The position numbers and the translations under genes are program-made. This document shows positions 1 through 5,846 of a DNA stretch of 23,256 nt, one piece after another (within the stretch, counting starts at the first letter, position 1; the number at the start of each line of letters is the position of its first letter). Under the pieces are notes generated by a model. That model made no database searches, was not told the origin of the DNA, and worked only from the letters and a program-made list of their open reading frames with translations. The stretch comes from CAWJHE01 sp964614855. GTDB lineage: Bacteria > Chloroflexota > Anaerolineae > Anaerolineales > UBA4823. The stretch covers positions 1-23,256 of the forward strand of contig CAZTMX010000024.1 in NCBI GenBank assembly GCA_964614855.1, read 5' to 3'.

Positions 1-78
1 CCTTTTGACAGGCTGCTAGGCCTGACGCAAGAGATCCCTATTCCCATTGAATTACCGAAACTGCAAGAAGCAGCTTGA
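1..78 (+). CDS. 3' end of an unidentified protein gene (partial)
   Basis: The first frame is open from base 1 to a TGA at 76-78 and gives 25 residues beginning PFDRLLGLTQ and ending KLQEAA. The start lies outside the window. A well-formed rho-independent terminator begins 28 bases after the stop on the same strand, which is the main reason to believe this is a real gene end. The fragment is too short to assign a family. It lies inside the proposed mobile element, so it is probably cargo or an element function. It could be chance coding. Confidence 0.4.
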   Translation, partial: PFDRLLGLTQEIPIPIELPKLQEAA

Positions 79-105
79 CGGATCGGCCACAAGGAAGATA
101 ATATA

Positions 106-155
106 GGTACCTGGTTGGCTGGATGCTCCATCATTCAACAACCGGGTACTTTTTT
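106..155 (+). terminator. Rho-independent terminator
   Basis: GTACCTGGTTG (107-117) pairs with CAACCGGGTAC (139-149) over 11 bp with one G-U pair, and a run of six T follows (150-155). The loop is 21 nt and contains a small inner GATG/CATC pairing. Its direction matches the gene ending at 78. Confidence 0.75.
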
Positions 156-189
156 GCCGGAGCGCAGCACTTCACCCCGCTTTTTACGA

Positions 190-221
190 TCATACTCATT
201 TTACATATAACCTGAGTATGA
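190..221. repeat. Perfect 9-bp inverted repeat downstream of the nuclease gene
   Basis: TCATACTCA (190-198) and TGAGTATGA (213-221) are exact reverse complements separated by 14 AT-rich bases. It lies just past the stop of the minus-strand nuclease-like gene. No T-run follows on either strand, so it is not a typical terminator. It may be an RNA-stabilising hairpin or a protein-binding site. Confidence 0.45.
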
Positions 222-234
222 CTGGGATAGACAG

Positions 235-777
235 TTACATTTCACCGTTTTCAATAAAGAGTTGGACAATTCGAACACCAGGGATCTGACTAGCGTATTT
301 CTTAGTGAGAATATGATAGGTTGCAGAATCTGTAACAAAAAGGTATTTGAAGTCCGCAGGGGTATTGTTTAACTTGGTGAAATCCTTTTGAAAAGAACTC
401 TTTTGCTGGGACCCGAGATCATTTCGCGCGCCCGAATAGGGGACAGTGGTTTTTATCTCACCGATTATGCGTTGTCCTCTTTTCGTCTGAATATCAATGT
501 CAAGCCCGGGTGCCCCTTGTGGCTTAGCAGATACATCGTACCCATAGATTTCGCCAAACTCGCTAATTAAGTAAGCCTTTGCCATTAAACAGGCTGTGAA
601 ACTGACATCGTTATTGCTATTACCCTGGATGGCCTTGATTTGAGCTAACCGATCAAACCACTCTTCAACTTTCACACCATGTTCTAAATCCAGAAGATTA
701 AGAAAATGGCGCAGCCTGATTAGTCGCTGTGCCATCTCTTGTATATATTCTTGTTCACCCGAAGTTAATGAAGTCAT
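235..777 (-). CDS. PD-(D/E)XK nuclease-like protein (restriction endonuclease-like)
   Basis: The 180-residue product has the core of a PD-(D/E)XK nuclease. Residues 90-95 read PGLDID, a short strand follows, then residues 105-111 read IGEIKTT. D93 (or D95), E107 and K109 would be the metal-binding and catalytic set, and a Gln pair (Q124-Q125) follows in LGSQQKS. The N-terminal 80 residues are mostly helical with no recognised domain. The overall look is that of a small type II restriction-endonuclease-like protein that cuts DNA, but no methyltransferase gene is visible. It shares its orientation with the regulator gene to its right, 67 bases away, within the proposed mobile element. No clear ribosome binding site precedes the ATG. 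The fold is well supported by the motif; biological function and substrate are inferred. Confidence 0.7.
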   Translation of the reverse strand: MTSLTSGEQEYIQEMAQRLIRLRHFLNLLDLEHGVKVEEWFDRLAQIKAIQGNSNNDVSFTACLMAKAYLISEFGEIYGYDVSAKPQGAPGLDIDIQTKRGQRIIGEIKTTVPYSGARNDLGSQQKSSFQKDFTKLNNTPADFKYLFVTDSATYHILTKKYASQIPGVRIVQLFIENGEM

Positions 778-844
778 ACAGTGGCGTAATCCAATATCAT
801 GCCTATGAACGATAAAGAAATGAACCGTTTAGCTTCTGGGTAAG

Positions 845-1261
845 CTAAGCCTCAAAATACTTCGCTAACAAGGTACGGACAGCTTCCGCCACCTGTTTGC
901 GTGTACCAGGATCAGGGATACGGGCGATATCCATTGCTACATCTACCGCTTCGGGGGGCAGGTTCTCGGCGCTGGCAGAGTGAATGTCAAAAGCTTTCAG
1001 GGTAGGCCAGCCGGCCAGTTGCAGGAACTCGTTCGGATTTACCCCAAAATGATCCGCAAACAAAATGCAGATGTGCATGTCTGGGCGCCGTCCGGCCAAA
1101 ATGCGGCGAATCGCCCGGTGATCCAGTCCAGAACTTAGCGAAGCCTCCCGGTACGTTTCATTTTTTTGACCCAGCAATCCTAACACCCGTTTTTTCAAGG
1201 GTTCAGGATCGTAAGGGGTGTGGAGAGTCCTGTGTCTGGACTTTGCAATCGGTTCATTCAT
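845..1261 (-). CDS. Small HTH (XRE-like) transcriptional regulator of the mobile element
   Basis: The protein is 138 residues. Residues about 25-85 form a Cro/C1-type helix-turn-helix: a helix around RVLGLLGQ, then YREASLSSGLDHRAIRRIL as the turn and recognition helix, then HICILFADHFGVNPNEFLQLAG, the usual XRE ending. The remaining 50 residues are helical, with no catalytic motif. The frame stays open upstream to 1486, but that would overlap the recombinase start. The ATG at 1261 has a clear GGAGG eight bases before it, so I chose it. It is transcribed divergently from the serine recombinase across a 110-bp region with a palindrome, the usual layout for a repressor controlling an integrase. 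Its role as repressor is inferred. Confidence 0.75.
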   Translation of the reverse strand: MNEPIAKSRHRTLHTPYDPEPLKKRVLGLLGQKNETYREASLSSGLDHRAIRRILAGRRPDMHICILFADHFGVNPNEFLQLAGWPTLKAFDIHSASAENLPPEAVDVAMDIARIPDPGTRKQVAEAVRTLLAKYFEA

Positions 1262-1371
1262 GAAAGAGCCTCCGGTCAAATGCGTTAAAATGTTGAGCAC
1301 GATCACCCGGTCGTCCAGCCGACCAGGTTGGCCAACATCTGAATTATAGTACACTTTCACTGGAGGCAAAG
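1262..1371. promoter_or_regulatory. Divergent control region between regulator and recombinase
   Basis: This 110-bp gap contains a perfect 10-bp palindrome GTTGGCCAAC (1327-1336) and a shorter inverted repeat GGTCG/CGACC (1309-1313 and 1320-1324). On the plus strand TATAGT (1345-1350) or TACACT (1350-1355, with TTGGCC at 1328-1333 and 16-bp spacing) could be the recombinase promoter; in the second case the palindrome covers its -35 box. GGAGG lies six bases before the recombinase ATG. The palindromes are candidate operators for the HTH protein. I see no convincing minus-strand promoter. Confidence 0.45.
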
Positions 1372-3609
1372 ATGGAACTAAAACCCTACCGGGCCGTGGG
1401 CTATCGGCGCGTGTCCGCTCGAGAACAAGTTGAGGGACACAGCCTGGATGCCCAGGAGGTCCACATTCGAAATTTTGTCGAATCACAAGGATGGCATCTA
1501 ATCGAAATTTACACCGATGCTGGCATCTCGGCTAAGAAAGATAGCCGGCGACCGGCGCTAGAGCAACTCTTACGAGATGCCAAAGAAGGCAAGTTTGAGG
1601 TTGTAGTTGTTGATAAGATTGATCGCTTCTACCGGCACCTGGGCAGCTTGTTATGGGCGCTTGACCAGCTAAACGAGAGCGGCGTATCATTTGCTTCAGT
1701 GCAGGAAAGGCTGGACTTTACCACACCCTGGGGCAAATTGATGCTCACCGTGCTGGGGATGCTTGCGGAGATATACCTCGAAAATCTGCGCCAGGAAACA
1801 AAAAAGGGGCAGCGACAGCGAGCACGTAAAGGCTTATGGTTGGGTGGAATTCCTTTTGGGTACTGCACCGGACTATGTTCAGATTGTGAAGATCCCAATG
1901 GTAAGGATTATTGCCCCGAATATGGCAACAAGAACATTGGAGATGGGAAAGCCCTGATTGCCCATCCCATTGAAAGCGAAGCAGTAAAGCTGGTTTTCGA
2001 ATGGTATGTCACAGGCGAATACTCAGATAGAACCGTTGCAGAGAGGCTCAATGAATCTTATGTAACGCTGAGCGATGGCAGGCAAATCCCATTTCGCCAG
2101 AAAGGTAGGAAAAACGCGACAAAACCGGGGCCATTTTCTCGAGACATCATCCGAGACATGATTTTGCGTGTTGCCTATACTGGCAAACTACCTTACGTTG
2201 GTATGGACTCTCAAGGCAAGCACCGCCATCGCAAACCGCCCCTTGAAGTGCTCAATGGCATTCACCCAGTCTTGGTCAGCGAAGAAGTTTTTGAGCAGGC
2301 GCAGAAAGTCCGAGAGGCGATAACCCGTCATCCCCGGACCAAGAACAACAGACCGACGCGTGTGTACTTATTGACTGGCCTGCTGTACTGCGGTTATTGC
2401 GGTGGGCACATGCGCGGCGAATCCAGTATGACAAAATACTATTATGGCGATGGTTCGAGAACTGACCGGCTAAACCACTGCATCCAAAGTTCAGTATGGG
2501 CAGAAGGTGTTGAGATGGAAGTGGTAGAATTCATCCAAAGCGTCATTGCATCTGGCAAAGAAGAAACTGATTTTGATTTTCTCGATCTGCAACTTCGAGA
2601 AATAGAGGCGCGTTTCCGTAGAGCGCAAGAGCTTTTCCTGGCCGGACGGATCAAACGAAATGTTTACGAAGAGGAAAGAATCCGCATGGAATCTGCCAAA
2701 AAGCACTTGCGTTTAACGGGAGTAGGTGCTACAATGGCATCGTTACGGGTAATCCATTCCGGCATGGCCGAATGGAATGAACTTTCACCAACTGAACAAA
2801 AAAGGCTGCTTCGACTGGTACTCGAAGCAGCCTGGGTACGGGAAAGCGCGGTAGTGGCCGTCAAACCATCCATCGCGTTTCTTCCACTCATCGGGGGATT
2901 AAGTTGTAACATTGGGGAGGGGGGGATTCGAACCCTGGGTCGAGGTTTTTGCCCCGACAACCACTTAGCAGGCGGCCCCAATCGTCCACTCTGGCATCTC
3001 CCCAATATCAGCGCTCGCCCCCCAAAGCGAAGGAATTTTACCACAGAGTATGGCAGGTCGCAACTTATCAACGGTCATTGCAAGAGATTTGGCGACTGCT
3101 GCATATCCACCGCAGCAACACTGGACCTGGAGAAAATGATGCGTCAACCAACCTTTATCAGCTTCTCACAGACCTTCTTCTCAATAATCTGCGACCTCAA
3201 CAAATCCTGGGAAGCATCTCACCCGACAACCGGTCCACCACCCGCGTCGTTCCCAGGGCGGTTTTCATCAGCACCCGGCCGGGGGCTTCTTTCTGCACCA
3301 CGCCGATGCGCACCGCACCTGCGCCGTAAGGAGCACTGCGCATGGCATCCAGGGCGCGCTCAGCATCCTCACCGGCCACAAAGACCACCAGTTTGCCTTC
3401 GTTGGCCACGTACAGCGGGTCAAACCCCAGCATTTCGCAGGCAGCCTGCACCTCCGGCCGCACCGGGATGGCTTTCTCATCGATCACCACCCCCACTCCC
3501 GACTGCATGGCAATCTCATTCAGGGTGGTCGCCAGACCGCCGCGCGTGGGATCGCGCAGCACATGCACCCTGGCCCCGCTCTGCAGCAGCGCCAGCACCA
3601 GGTGGTTGA
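1372..3609 (+). CDS. Large serine recombinase (site-specific integrase), frame runs through the tRNA
   Basis: Residues 1-150 are a resolvase catalytic domain: YRRVS with nucleophile S15, then DKIDRFYR and LAEIYLENLRQETKKGQ. About 190-320 fit the recombinase domain, and C340, C343 and C370 belong to the zinc ribbon (LLYCGYCGG). Residues 405-450 resemble the family coiled coil. An extra cysteine cluster (C165, C169, C172, C181) follows PFGY. The family normally ends near residue 500-510, after a segment like VVAVKPSIAFLPL. Here no stop occurs in frame: from codon 514 the ORF translates the antisense of tRNA-Ser, then of hypE, up to 3609. That tail of about 230 residues is Pro/Arg-rich and not family sequence. 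Both other frames have stops at about 2899-2909, so one indel in the G-run at 2893-2897 would end the protein normally. Recombinase identity is certain; the C-terminus is not. Confidence 0.9.
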   Translation: MELKPYRAVGYRRVSAREQVEGHSLDAQEVHIRNFVESQGWHLIEIYTDAGISAKKDSRRPALEQLLRDAKEGKFEVVVVDKIDRFYRHLGSLLWALDQLNESGVSFASVQERLDFTTPWGKLMLTVLGMLAEIYLENLRQETKKGQRQRARKGLWLGGIPFGYCTGLCSDCEDPNGKDYCPEYGNKNIGDGKALIAHPIESEAVKLVFEWYVTGEYSDRTVAERLNESYVTLSDGRQIPFRQKGRKNATKPGPFSRDIIRDMILRVAYTGKLPYVGMDSQGKHRHRKPPLEVLNGIHPVLVSEEVFEQAQKVREAITRHPRTKNNRPTRVYLLTGLLYCGYCGGHMRGESSMTKYYYGDGSRTDRLNHCIQSSVWAEGVEMEVVEFIQSVIASGKEETDFDFLDLQLREIEARFRRAQELFLAGRIKRNVYEEERIRMESAKKHLRLTGVGATMASLRVIHSGMAEWNELSPTEQKRLLRLVLEAAWVRESAVVAVKPSIAFLPLIGGLSCNIGEGGIRTLGRGFCPDNHLAGGPNRPLWHLPNISARPPKRRNFTTEYGRSQLINGHCKRFGDCCISTAATLDLEKMMRQPTFISFSQTFFSIICDLNKSWEASHPTTGPPPASFPGRFSSAPGRGLLSAPRRCAPHLRRKEHCAWHPGRAQHPHRPQRPPVCLRWPRTAGQTPAFRRQPAPPAAPGWLSHRSPPPLPTAWQSHSGWSPDRRAWDRAAHAPWPRSAAAPAPGG
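2913..3003 (-). tRNA. tRNA-Ser(GCT), 3' end abnormal
   Basis: The minus strand starts GGGGAGATG, has a D-arm CCAGAGTGGACGATTGG, an anticodon loop CTGCTAA (anticodon GCT, reading AGC/AGU), the long variable arm of a class II tRNA and a T-loop TTCGAAT. It is 91 nt including the discriminator base. The 3' side is odd. T-stem 5' strand CAGGG faces CCCCC, so positions 49-65 and 50-64 mismatch, and acceptor pair 7-66 is A-C. The discriminator is A, whereas the other tRNA-Ser in this window has G. CCA is not encoded. The three mismatches lie at adjacent positions 64-66, where TGT would restore pairing. This fits replacement of the 3' end by the neighbouring mobile element, or an error in the C-run. 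Confidence 0.88.
2919..2935 (-). other. Candidate attachment-site junction in the tRNA T-arm
   Basis: Read on the minus strand the sequence is GGGTTCGAAT followed by seven C. The T-loop and first half of the T-stem are canonical, but the next positions no longer pair with the 5' part of the tRNA. This is where chromosomal tRNA sequence would give way to element sequence after recombination. The placement is an inference; the matching site at the other end is outside the window. Confidence 0.4.
3035..3063 (-). promoter_or_regulatory. Sigma-70-type promoter of tRNA-Ser(GCT)
   Basis: On the minus strand TTGCGA (3058-3063) and TAAAAT (3035-3040) are separated by exactly 17 bp, upstream of the tRNA. 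The sequence after the -10 box, AATTCCTTCGCTTTGG, closely resembles that of the tRNA-Ser(TGA) promoter near 9690. Confidence 0.7.
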
Positions 3610-4255
3610 GCGGCGCCATATCGCTCTGCACCGCCGTCTCGAAACCCAGCTCGCCGCGCGCCGCCAGCACGGCGATGCCGTGGTCGCCCAGCGTGCCGGA
3701 AACCAGTACCGCGTCGCCCGGCTGCGCCTGCGCCCCGCCGATCTGCTGGTCCGTCACGATCACCCCCACCCCGGCGGTATTGATATACAGCCCGTCCGCC
3801 TTGCCGTGCTGCACCACCTTGGTATCCCCGGCGATGATCTCCACCCCGGCTTCCTGCGCAGCAGCTTGCATCGAGGCCGCCACCCGCACCAGCAGGCCGA
3901 TCTCCAGCCCTTCTTCCAGGATAAACCCGGCGGTCAGCGCCAGCGGTCGCGCTCCCAGCATGGATACATCGTTTACCGTGCCGCAGACCGCCAGCCGCCC
4001 GATATCCCCACCCGGGAAGAACAGCGGCGTGACCACGTGCATATCGGTGCTGACCGCCAGGCGCTCCCCCTGCGCCAGCAGTAGCTCCCCTGCATCGTTG
4101 CCAGCCTGCAGCGCGGCGCCGCCCAGGTACGGCATAAACACCCGGCTTACCAGATCTTGGGTCATCTTGCCGCCGCTGCCGTGCCCCATGACGATGCGCT
4201 CACGATGCTGCAAGGGCAGCGGGCAATACGCACCTTCTTCAATACCCATACTCAT
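3197..4255 (-). CDS. hypE: Hydrogenase maturation protein HypE (thiocarbamate-forming dehydratase)
   Basis: HypE receives a carbamoyl group from HypF on its C-terminal cysteine and dehydrates it with ATP to a thiocyanate, the source of the cyanide ligands of the [NiFe] site. The protein is 352 residues, usual for the family, and ends in PRIC with the essential terminal cysteine. The N-terminal GHGSGGKM motif and later GDTKVV and DPTRGGLA segments are typical of this PurM/AIRS-like ATP-binding family. It is the last gene of the hyp operon, six bases after the hypD stop. A GGAG lies only about three bases before the ATG at 4255 but eight bases before an in-frame ATG at 4249, which may be the true start. 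The antisense tail of the recombinase frame overlaps its 3' part and is not a real gene there. Confidence 0.96.
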   Translation of the reverse strand: MSMGIEEGAYCPLPLQHRERIVMGHGSGGKMTQDLVSRVFMPYLGGAALQAGNDAGELLLAQGERLAVSTDMHVVTPLFFPGGDIGRLAVCGTVNDVSMLGARPLALTAGFILEEGLEIGLLVRVAASMQAAAQEAGVEIIAGDTKVVQHGKADGLYINTAGVGVIVTDQQIGGAQAQPGDAVLVSGTLGDHGIAVLAARGELGFETAVQSDMAPLNHLVLALLQSGARVHVLRDPTRGGLATTLNEIAMQSGVGVVIDEKAIPVRPEVQAACEMLGFDPLYVANEGKLVVFVAGEDAERALDAMRSAPYGAGAVRIGVVQKEAPGRVLMKTALGTTRVVDRLSGEMLPRIC

Positions 4256-4261
4256 CGCTCC

Positions 4262-5374
4262 TCAACCGGACGCCCCGGTTGAATTTTTATAGCGGTAATA
4301 CGCTGCGCAGGCGCCTTCGCTTGAGACCATAGTGGCGCCCAGCGGGTGGTCAGGGGTGCACTGCGTGCCAAAGGCGGTGCACTCGTATGGTTTCTTCAGC
4401 CCCTGCAGCACCTGTCCGGCGATGCACAGTTCCGACTCCTGCGATTGGATTTGCGCCACATCAAAGCGCGCCTCGGCGTCAAAGGCGCGGTATTCTTCAC
4501 GCAGGCGCCAGCCGCTGTCAGGGATGACGCCGATGCCGCGCCAGGCGCGATCGCAATTTTCAAACACACGCTCGATCACTTGCTGTGCGCTGCGGTTGCC
4601 GGCTTCCGTCACCAGGCGGGAGTAGGCGTTTTCCACCGCCACACGGCCTTGCTCCAGCATTTGCACCGTCTGGTAAATACCCTGCACGATATCCAGCGGT
4701 TCAAAACCGGTTACTGCCATAGGCACGCCGTATTTCTGCGCCAGCGGCAGGTACTCCCAGTAGCCCATCACGGTGCACACGTGCCCTGCCAGCAGAAAAC
4801 CCTGCACGCGGTTGTGGGGCGAGCCCAGGATGGCACTCATCGCCGGCGGGACGCGCACATGCGAGACCAGCAGGCTGAAATTATCCAGCCCCAGCGCTTG
4901 CGCCTGCAGCACGCTCATCACGTTGGCCGGGGCGGTAGTCTCAAAACCGATAGCAAAAAAGACCACCTGGCGCTGTGGGTTCTGGCGGGCAATCTCCACC
5001 GCATCCAGCGGTGAGTAGACCACACGCACATCCGCCCCCTGCGCCCGCAGCGAAAACAGATCCTGGCTGGAACCCGGCACACGCAGCATATCACCGTAGG
5101 AAGTAAAGATCACCTCGGGGCGAGCGGCGATCGCCAGCGCTTTATCGATCAGCTCCAGCGAGGTGACGCACACCGGGCAGCCCGGCCCATGCACCAGCTC
5201 GATCTGCGTTTCCAGACCTGCCTGGAGCAATTGGTCCAGCCCGTGGCGCATGATAGCATGGGTCTGCCCGCCGCAAATTTCCATCAGCACCCAGGGACGG
5301 GTCACCGTGCGGCGCAGGCGCTCGATGAGCGGCTGGATGCGCGCCGCGTCGCGGTAAATATCGCTGGTCGTCAT
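4262..5374 (-). CDS. hypD: Hydrogenase maturation protein HypD (4Fe-4S scaffold)
   Basis: HypD, with HypC, carries the iron atom while the CN and CO ligands are attached. The 370-residue protein shows all family landmarks: CGGQTHA at 34-40, GPGCPVCVT near 64-71, GFETTAPA, and a C-terminal cluster of cysteines (SELC, YEC, GTQC, GAC) that binds the 4Fe-4S group. Its ATG overlaps the hypC stop by four bases (ATGA at 5371-5374), so the two are translationally coupled, in keeping with the HypC-HypD complex. The length is normal and no residue of the known motifs appears to be missing. Confidence 0.97.
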   Translation of the reverse strand: MTTSDIYRDAARIQPLIERLRRTVTRPWVLMEICGGQTHAIMRHGLDQLLQAGLETQIELVHGPGCPVCVTSLELIDKALAIAARPEVIFTSYGDMLRVPGSSQDLFSLRAQGADVRVVYSPLDAVEIARQNPQRQVVFFAIGFETTAPANVMSVLQAQALGLDNFSLLVSHVRVPPAMSAILGSPHNRVQGFLLAGHVCTVMGYWEYLPLAQKYGVPMAVTGFEPLDIVQGIYQTVQMLEQGRVAVENAYSRLVTEAGNRSAQQVIERVFENCDRAWRGIGVIPDSGWRLREEYRAFDAEARFDVAQIQSQESELCIAGQVLQGLKKPYECTAFGTQCTPDHPLGATMVSSEGACAAYYRYKNSTGASG

Positions 5375-5805
5375 GCTCCGCTGTCCTGGTCGGGAAGCTC
5401 GCGGCCTATGGTGTGGTAAGAGCCTTCCGCCGCCTCGCCGCCCGGTTGATTGGCAGAATTGAGTGACGCCTGGCCGTCCGGCTGTTGTGCAGCATCCAGC
5501 GCCGTCTCGCCGCCCGGCTGTTGTGCTGCATCCAGCGCCGCCTCGCCGCCGGCTAAAATCCCGGGATTGAGCTGATCATCGAATTCGCTGATCTCGTGCA
5601 GCAGCTGCAGCGTTTCCAGCGCTTCGGCTTCATCGATCAGGTTCAGCGCAAACCCCACATGGATCAGGGTGTAATCGCCGACCTGCGCCTCCGGCACATA
5701 TGCCAGGCAGGCTTCACGGTAAACGCCGCCAAAATCGATCTTGCCCATTTGCAGCCCGTCCCGCTCGTATATTGATAAGATTTTCCCCGGCACACCCAGA
5801 CACAT
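5371..5805 (-). CDS. hypC: Hydrogenase maturation chaperone HypC with a repeat tail
   Basis: HypC binds HypD and the hydrogenase large-subunit precursor through its N-terminal cysteine. The start is fixed by the family sequence MCLGVPGKI (Met, then the essential Cys2) and by GGAGG five bases upstream; a TTG four codons earlier can be discounted. Residues 1-80 are the whole normal HypC domain (IDFGGVYREACLAYVPEAQVG followed by HVGFALNLID). The family is usually 75-100 residues long, but this protein continues to 144. Residues 86-129 are 12-residue repeats, GGEAALDAAQQP, GGETALDAAQQP and DGQASLNSANQP plus a partial copy, and then HTIGRELPDQDSGA. The tail is acidic, Ala/Gln/Gly-rich and probably disordered; its role is unknown. 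Confidence 0.95.
   Translation of the reverse strand: MCLGVPGKILSIYERDGLQMGKIDFGGVYREACLAYVPEAQVGDYTLIHVGFALNLIDEAEALETLQLLHEISEFDDQLNPGILAGGEAALDAAQQPGGETALDAAQQPDGQASLNSANQPGGEAAEGSYHTIGRELPDQDSGA
5419..5550 (-). repeat. 36-bp in-frame tandem repeat in the hypC 3' end
   Basis: Units at 5515-5550 and 5479-5514 differ at only two of 36 bases. The unit at 5443-5478 is more diverged and 5419-5442 is partial. All keep the reading frame. The near identity of the first two units suggests a recent duplication. Confidence 0.85.
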
Positions 5806-5846
5806 ACCGACCTCCAATCAAGTTGCCTGCCGTTTTTTTTTCGCGG

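Larger units (their letters stand above)
1..2925. mobile_element. Right part of an integrative element inserted at tRNA-Ser(GCT)
   Basis: A serine recombinase, a divergent HTH regulator and a restriction-like nuclease occupy DNA that is visibly more AT-rich than the region beyond 3200. The recombinase lies at the edge, pointing towards a tRNA gene whose 3' half is imperfect. The junction is most likely within the T-arm sequence at about 2919-2935. The other end lies to the left of the window, and I found no second copy of the tRNA 3' end in positions 1-2900. The element type (phage remnant, integrative element, island) cannot be told from this part. Confidence 0.6.

Noticed and set aside
1262..1486. 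N-terminal extension of the HTH regulator frame
   Set aside because: It would overlap the recombinase start and remove the GGAGG-preceded ATG; the added residues look non-protein.
3342..4292. Long plus-strand open frame (316 codons) across hypE
   Set aside because: It is the antisense shadow of the high-GC hypE gene, Ser/Pro/Thr-rich without domains; hypE has all family motifs.
5419..5550. Repeats considered as a CRISPR-like array
   Set aside because: The units are contiguous 36-bp in-frame coding repeats with no spacers, inside hypC.
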